NCBI GenBank assembly: GCA_937880835.1
Contig: CALGRN010000265.1
Span: 1 to 10,929 of the forward strand
DNA from: an uncultured Prevotella sp.
GTDB taxonomy: Bacteria; Bacteroidota; Bacteroidia; Bacteroidales; Bacteroidaceae
Direction: 5' to 3'
DNA length: 10,929 nucleotides
Shown here: positions 7,488-10,929 of the stretch, in pieces
Numbering within the stretch: the first letter of the stretch is position 1
Layout of the letters: every line of letters begins with the position of its first letter
The notes under the pieces: generated by a model
The model's database searches: none
Told to the model about the DNA's origin: nothing
Seen by the model: the letters and a program-made list of their open reading frames with translations, nothing else
Program-made: the position numbers and the translations under genes

Positions 7488-7597
7488 TGCATTCCAAAAC
7501 AATAACTTTTGCAATGCAAAACAATAGCTTTCAGAACGCGAAAGTTATCCTTTTACAACGCAAAACGATAACTTTTGAAATGCAGGTTAAAAGAAAC
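7488..7597. repeat. Four-unit 22-bp repeat array (copy 2)
   Basis: Exact 22-bp units at 7488-7509, 7510-7531, 7532-7553 and 7554-7575, with a degenerate fifth unit to 7597. Unit boundaries form palindromes such as TTTTGCAATGCAAAA (7507-7521). AAAGTTAT (7541-7548) and ATAACTTT (7568-7575) are inverted copies. It shares exact 17- to 20-bp blocks with the array at 3088-3180, one of them in inverted orientation (7518-7534 against 3116-3132). Apart from the array and the two promoters, the 7238-7791 gap holds nothing I recognise; a 60-codon open frame across it has no family resemblance. Confidence 0.8.
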
Positions 7598-7723
7598 AGC
7601 ATTTCAAAAACCGTCTTCTTGCTTTTTTATATGCATTTCTCTGTATAATACTTGCAATATTTTCTATATCGGAATATACTTAAAATACTAACGATTTATT
7701 TTATCAAAAAAGACAATTAAAAA

Positions 7724-7755
7724 TTTGGTTGATATGCTATTTTTCGTTAACTTTG
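7724..7755 (+). promoter_or_regulatory. infC operon promoter (Bacteroidetes type)
   Basis: TTTG (7724-7727), 20 bp, TAACTTTG (7748-7755). Both boxes and spacing fit the phylum consensus. The expected start near 7761 leaves a leader of only about 30 bases before the infC ATG. Confidence 0.82.
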
Positions 7756-7791
7756 CAGCCGTTTAGCAAAATAGACATTTAAAATAGTTGA

Positions 7792-8487
7792 ATGAAGAAT
7801 GACAAAATGAATAACCAGTACCGTGTGAACGAACAAATTCGTGTACGGGAAGTCCGCATAGTAGGTGACAGCGGTTCAATGGTAATACCTACACGACAAG
7901 CTTTAGACATGGCACATCAGCAGGGAGTAGATCTCGTAGAGATATCTCCTAATGCCCAACCGCCTGTTTGTCGTCTCATAGACTATTCTAAATTCCTCTA
8001 TCAGCAGAAGAAACGCGCAAAGGAACTTAAACAAAAACAAGTGAAGGTTGATGTCAAGGAAATACGTTTCGGACCTCAAACTGACGAACACGACTATAAG
8101 TTCAAGCTGAAACATGCACAGGAATTTCTTGAAGAAGGAAACAAAGTGCGTGCATACGTTTTTTTCAGAGGACGCTCTATTCTGTTCAAAGAACAAGGCG
8201 AAGTATTGCTTCTGCGTTTTGCAAACGACCTCGAAGAGTATGGAAAAGTTGAGCAACTGCCTAAATTGGAGGGTAAAAAGATGTTCCTGTATATGGCGCC
8301 TAAGAAAGTAGGTGTAGCTAAAAAGAGCCAGCAGAAGCGAGATAGCGAGAAGCGAGAAGCAGAAGCAAGAATGGCAGCAGGAAACAATACGGAAGATACA
8401 AACGTAGAAAATCCGTCAAACGGAGGTTTGTTGGCTAATGCCAAAATCAGCGATGATGCTCTTAAAATGCTCAAAGGCGAAGAGTAA
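7792..8487 (+). CDS. infC: Translation initiation factor IF-3
   Basis: Binds the 30S subunit, keeps it apart from 50S and checks the initiator tRNA-start codon pair. The N-terminal domain covers about residues 9-80 ([16 protein letters not shown], then [25 protein letters not shown]). A lysine-rich linker ([13 protein letters not shown]) leads to the C-terminal domain, which starts [40 protein letters not shown] and ends near residue 180. Residues about 180-231 are a charged, probably disordered tail that the 180-residue E. coli protein lacks. The start [17 protein letters not shown] is family-like. It uses ATG, whereas many bacteria use AUU here to allow autocontrol. It heads an infC-rpmI-rplT operon; thrS, often found upstream, is absent. 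Confidence 0.97.
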   Translation: MKNDKMNNQYRVNEQIRVREVRIVGDSGSMVIPTRQALDMAHQQGVDLVEISPNAQPPVCRLIDYSKFLYQQKKRAKELKQKQVKVDVKEIRFGPQTDEHDYKFKLKHAQEFLEEGNKVRAYVFFRGRSILFKEQGEVLLLRFANDLEEYGKVEQLPKLEGKKMFLYMAPKKVGVAKKSQQKRDSEKREAEARMAAGNNTEDTNVENPSNGGLLANAKISDDALKMLKGEE

Positions 8488-8577
8488 ATAGAAGCAAAAG
8501 AATGAAAGAAAAAGTGCGTAACGCCCGGTATATGCGTTGCCACTGCATAAATAAATAACAATTTAAATAATAAAAAA

Positions 8578-8775
8578 ATGCCAAAAGTAAAGACAAATTC
8601 CGGTGCTAAGAAGAGATTCAGATTTACCGGTACTGGTAAGATTAAAAGACATCGCGCTTACCATAGTCATATTCTGACTAAGAAAACAAAGAAACAAAAG
8701 AGAAATCTTGTTCATCAAACGATTGTTGACAGAACTAACTTGAAGCAGGTACGTGACTTGCTTTGTCTTCGTTAA
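8578..8775 (+). CDS. rpmI: 50S ribosomal protein L35 (bL35)
   Basis: Small, very basic protein of the large ribosomal subunit. The sequence [27 protein letters not shown] is the canonical L35 N-terminus, and the 65 residues match the family length. It lies 90 bp after infC and 34 bp before rplT, the conserved order in bacteria. The leader is AT-rich without a Shine-Dalgarno sequence. The 90-bp gap upstream has a short possible stem (AACGC 8520-8524 with GCGTT 8534-8538) that could take part in control of the operon. Confidence 0.97.
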   Translation: MPKVKTNSGAKKRFRFTGTGKIKRHRAYHSHILTKKTKKQKRNLVHQTIVDRTNLKQVRDLLCLR

Positions 8776-8796
8776 ATTTTAGTCGAACTTTTTAAA

Positions 8797-8801
8797 AGGA
8801 G
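8797..8801 (+). promoter_or_regulatory. Shine-Dalgarno sequence of rplT
   Basis: AGGAG placed 8 bases before the rplT ATG. It is a good match to the anti-SD, whereas the other starts in this window have none, as is usual in Bacteroidetes. Confidence 0.7.
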
Positions 8802-8809
8802 AAAAAACT

Positions 8810-9154
8810 ATGCCAAGATCAGTAAATCATGTTGCTTCAAGAGCAAAAAGAAAGAGAATCTTAAAGCTCACAAGAGGTTATTTTGGAGCTAGAAAGAATG
8901 TTTGGACGGTAGCAAAAAACACTTGGGAAAAGGGTTTGACTTACGCTTACCGCGATCGTCGTAATAAGAAACGCAACTTCCGTTCATTATGGATACAGCG
9001 TATAAATGCGGCAGCACGTTTAGAAAATATGAGCTATTCTACACTTATGGGTGCTTTACATAAAGCAGGAATCGAGATTAACCGTAAGGTTCTCGCAGAC
9101 TTAGCAGTAAACAATCCTGAGGCTTTTAAAGCAATAGTAGATAAGGTGAAGTAA
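8810..9154 (+). CDS. rplT: 50S ribosomal protein L20 (bL20)
   Basis: Binds 23S rRNA early in 50S assembly; in E. coli and Bacillus it also represses its own operon. The basic N-terminal tail [32 protein letters not shown] leads into the helical globular domain with [26 protein letters not shown], and the C-terminal part is [20 protein letters not shown]. The full-length product has 114 residues. It is the last gene of the operon, 34 bp after rpmI, and a strong terminator begins 21 bp downstream. Confidence 0.98.
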   Translation: MPRSVNHVASRAKRKRILKLTRGYFGARKNVWTVAKNTWEKGLTYAYRDRRNKKRNFRSLWIQRINAAARLENMSYSTLMGALHKAGIEINRKVLADLAVNNPEAFKAIVDKVK

Positions 9155-9175
9155 AATTCAATCATTTATAAGTAT

Positions 9176-9219
9176 AAAAAAAGCTACGTCAATATTTTAA
9201 TTTTGATGTAGCTTTTTTT
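9176..9219 (+). terminator. Intrinsic terminator of the infC-rpmI-rplT operon
   Basis: AGCTACGTCAA (9182-9192) pairs with TTGATGTAGCT (9203-9213) with one G-U pair and a 10-base AT loop. It is flanked by seven A residues upstream and followed by a T-run to 9219. Confidence 0.9.
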
Positions 9220-9286
9220 GTTTTTATATCTATAAAACAGACGTTTCACATACTTGAAATTAGTTCTGTTATTCATTATATTGCAT

Positions 9287-9328
9287 AAAAAAGACTTGAA
9301 GGCATTTCGTTTTATACCTTCAAGTCTT
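9287..9328 (-). terminator. Intrinsic terminator of glyA
   Basis: AAGACTTGAAGG (9291-9302) and CCTTCAAGTCTT (9317-9328) form a perfect 12-bp stem with a 14-base loop. Six A residues at 9287-9292 give a T-run on the minus strand. It lies about 70 bp past the glyA stop. Confidence 0.85.
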
Positions 9329-9559
9329 ATTGATTTATACTTTTATATTTAAAATTTTCCTCTTTATTTCAGTTGAGGTGAAACTTTAAACAGATGTTTA
9401 TCAGTATGCGAAAAGCGGATAGTCTTTCATCGTTGCGTTTACTTTCTCGCGTACACGTGCTATAACTTTGTCATCTTCCGGAGAGTTAAGAACCTCTTCA
9501 ATGAGGTTTGCTACAAGAATCATCATATCTTCTTTTGCTCCACGAGTTGTCATAGCAGC

Positions 9560-9615
9560 CGTTCCGAGACGGAAACCTGATGTCTGGAGTGTCGATTCGC
9601 AGACCGGATGTCTGG
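9560..9615 (-). repeat. Diverged tandem 28-bp duplication at the 3' joint of glyA
   Basis: Two adjacent 28-base segments (9588-9615 and 9560-9587) both begin CCAGACATC and differ at 8 of 28 positions. They encode QTSGLRIDT and QTSGFRLGT, the same codons 366-374 of the enzyme. The extra 28 bases shift the frame. Confidence 0.85.
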
Positions 9616-10223
9616 AACGGACTGCGTGTGTCGAACGGAACCATATTCTTATTCACCGTTATGTCTGCTGCAACAAGAGCATTTTCTGCAACTTTACCTG
9701 TCAAATCAGGATATTTGCTGCGCAAGTCAACAAGCATAGAGTGGTTATCTGTACCTCCGCTTACGATATCGAAGCCTCTGTTAACCAACTCTTGTGCAAG
9801 AACAGAAGCGTTTTTCTTTACTTGTGAAGCGTATTCTTTCCACTCCGGTTGCAGGTTTTCGCCGAAAGCGACAGCCTTAGCAGCTATTACATGCTCCAAA
9901 GGACCACCCTGTGTTCCCGGGAATACGGCAGAATTGAGCAGCATACTCATCTTCTTCAACTCGCCTTTCTTTGTAACTTCTCCCCAAGGATTATCAAAGT
10001 CTTTACCCATGAGAATAATACCTCCGCGAGGACCGCGCAGAGTTTTGTGTGTGGTAGAAGTAACGATGTGAGCATATTTCAATGGATTATCGAGCAGACC
10101 GGCTGCAATCAGGCCTGCCGGATGAGCCATATCTACCAAGAATATTGCACCTACTGCGTCTGCAATTTCACGCATACGCTTGTAATCCCACTCACGGCTG
10201 TAGGCAGAACCACCACCGATGAT

Positions 10224-10378
10224 CAATTTAGGCTTCTCACGCATTGCTACCTCCTCCATCTCGTCGTAGTCTACGCGACCAGTCTCTTTGTTGAGGTGGT
10301 AAGCTTAGGTTTATGTTCGTGCGCAAGTTTTTCCATTTCATCATAGTCCACGCGACCTGTTTCCTTGTTGAGATTATA
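10224..10378 (-). repeat. Diverged tandem 78-bp duplication at the 5' joint of glyA
   Basis: Segments 10301-10378 and 10224-10301 encode the same 26 codons (137-162): [20 protein letters not shown]... and [20 protein letters not shown]... They share about 49 of 78 bases. Most of the differences are at third codon positions, plus a block of amino-acid changes. They share one base, giving a net 77-base insertion and a frameshift. Confidence 0.88.
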
Positions 10379-10858
10379 TCCCACCGGACGATATAATATG
10401 CCCGATGTGTTGACTGCACTTCCATGTGACAAGTGACCACCATGATCAAGATTTAATCCCATGAATGTGTCACCCGGTTTGAGACATGCCAACAACACCG
10501 CAGCATTAGCTTGTGCACCGGAGTGCGGCTGAACGTTTGCAAACTCAGCTCCGAATAGTTTCTTTACTCTTTCGCGTGCCAAATCTTCAACTATATCGAC
10601 AACTTCGCAACCGCCATAGTAGCGTTTTCCGGGAAGTCCTTCTGCATACTTGTTTGTCAGGTATGAACCCATAGCCTGCATAACTTCATCACTCACGAAG
10701 TTCTCAGAGGCAATCAATTCCATTCCTTTTAATTGGCGTTGGTGCTCTCTTTCAATAAGGTCGAAAATCTCTTGATCTCTTTTCATATAAGTATTATATT
10801 TGATGTTAATTCTAATTCTTTTACGGTTGGCAAATTTAGGTATTTTTTCTTTTACTAC

Positions 10859-10885
10859 CAAAGATAATTATAGAAATTCTATAAT
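10859..10885 (-). promoter_or_regulatory. glyA promoter with operator-like palindrome
   Basis: TATCTTTG on the minus strand (10859-10866) is a perfect -7 box, about 73 bp upstream of the ATG. Directly upstream is a perfect 19-base palindrome, ATTATAGAA (10867-10875), one base, TTCTATAAT (10877-10885), filling the spacer. The -33 position lacks a clear TTG. A regulator binding here would block the promoter; its identity is unknown. Confidence 0.6.
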
Positions 10886-10929
10886 ATACATGACTTTAAC
10901 GAATTAAAACACATACAAACATTAAAAAC

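Larger units (their letters stand above)
9401..10786 (-). pseudogene. glyA: Serine hydroxymethyltransferase, disrupted mosaic
   Basis: PLP enzyme that converts serine and tetrahydrofolate to glycine and methylene-tetrahydrofolate. Start ATG at 10786 ([18 protein letters not shown]); a TTG at 10861 in the same frame overlaps the -7 box and is rejected. Block A (10301-10786, codons 1-162) includes [11 protein letters not shown] and YYGGCE. Block B (9588-10301, codons 137-374) is in another frame and carries DMAHPAG and the PLP-lysine motif [13 protein letters not shown] (Lys222). Block C (9401-9587, codons 366-426) runs from [16 protein letters not shown] to YPLFAY. Read as written, block A ends at a stop near 10271 and block B runs into a wrong C-terminus, so no full enzyme is made. 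Removing the duplicated 77 and 28 bases restores exactly 426 residues, the usual length. The cause may be assembly of two alleles rather than decay. Confidence 0.93.

Noticed and set aside
7345..7527. 60-codon open frame upstream of infC
   Set aside because: It has no family resemblance and runs into the 22-bp repeat array.
9155..9400. Possible Bacteroidales-1 RNA, a motif I recall as often lying downstream of the L20 gene
   Set aside because: The gap holds two terminators but no TTTG-N20-TAnnTTTG promoter between them, and I cannot recognise the motif here.
9498..10259. A separate 253-residue aldolase-like gene starting at ATG 10259
   Set aside because: It is the internal part of glyA in a shifted frame; its last residues come from reading block C out of frame.

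Overview
The window reads as ordinary chromosomal DNA of a member of the Bacteroidales, most likely Prevotella or a close relative. Three things support this. The protein sequences look like Bacteroidales versions of gltX, waaA, greA, mdh, infC and glyA. Several intergenic regions carry the phylum-specific promoter TTG/TTTG, 20 bp, TAnnTTTG. Most genes have AT-rich leaders without a Shine-Dalgarno sequence. The genus is an inference from recollection of related genomes, not a computed result.

Layout: (1) 25-2914, plus strand: gltX (glutamyl-tRNA synthetase) and waaA (Kdo transferase of lipid A). (2) 2915-3557, no protein gene: a nested inverted repeat, an 88-bp array of four 22-bp repeat units, and a minus-strand unit made of a promoter, about 60 nt and an intrinsic terminator that looks like a small RNA gene. 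(3) 3558-4853, minus: a UPF0597/L-cysteine desulfidase-like Fe-S enzyme. (4) 4933-6036, plus: greA, with a hairpin-containing leader, followed by a HIT-family protein; two hairpin terminators follow. (5) 6245-7237, minus: malate dehydrogenase. (6) 7238-7791: divergent promoter region of mdh and infC with a second 88-bp array of the same 22-bp repeat. (7) 7792-9154, plus: infC-rpmI-rplT, closed by a terminator. (8) 9401-10786, minus: glyA, disrupted.

Most genes are housekeeping: two translation modules, a transcription-elongation factor, central carbon metabolism, one-carbon metabolism and lipid A synthesis. No mobile element, CRISPR array, tRNA or rRNA was seen.

The most unusual feature is glyA. 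It can be read as three blocks: codons 1-162 of one allele, codons 137-374 of a diverged allele, and codons 366-426 again in the first frame. They are joined so that 78 nt and then 28 nt of homologous but diverged sequence are present twice. Removing the 105 excess bases gives exactly a 426-residue enzyme. This looks more like two strain variants joined end to end during assembly than a natural gene, but it needs checking. The other items worth a second look are the small-RNA-like unit at 3412-3511, the paired 22-bp repeat arrays, and the hairpin in the greA leader. I found no convincing new multi-gene system.
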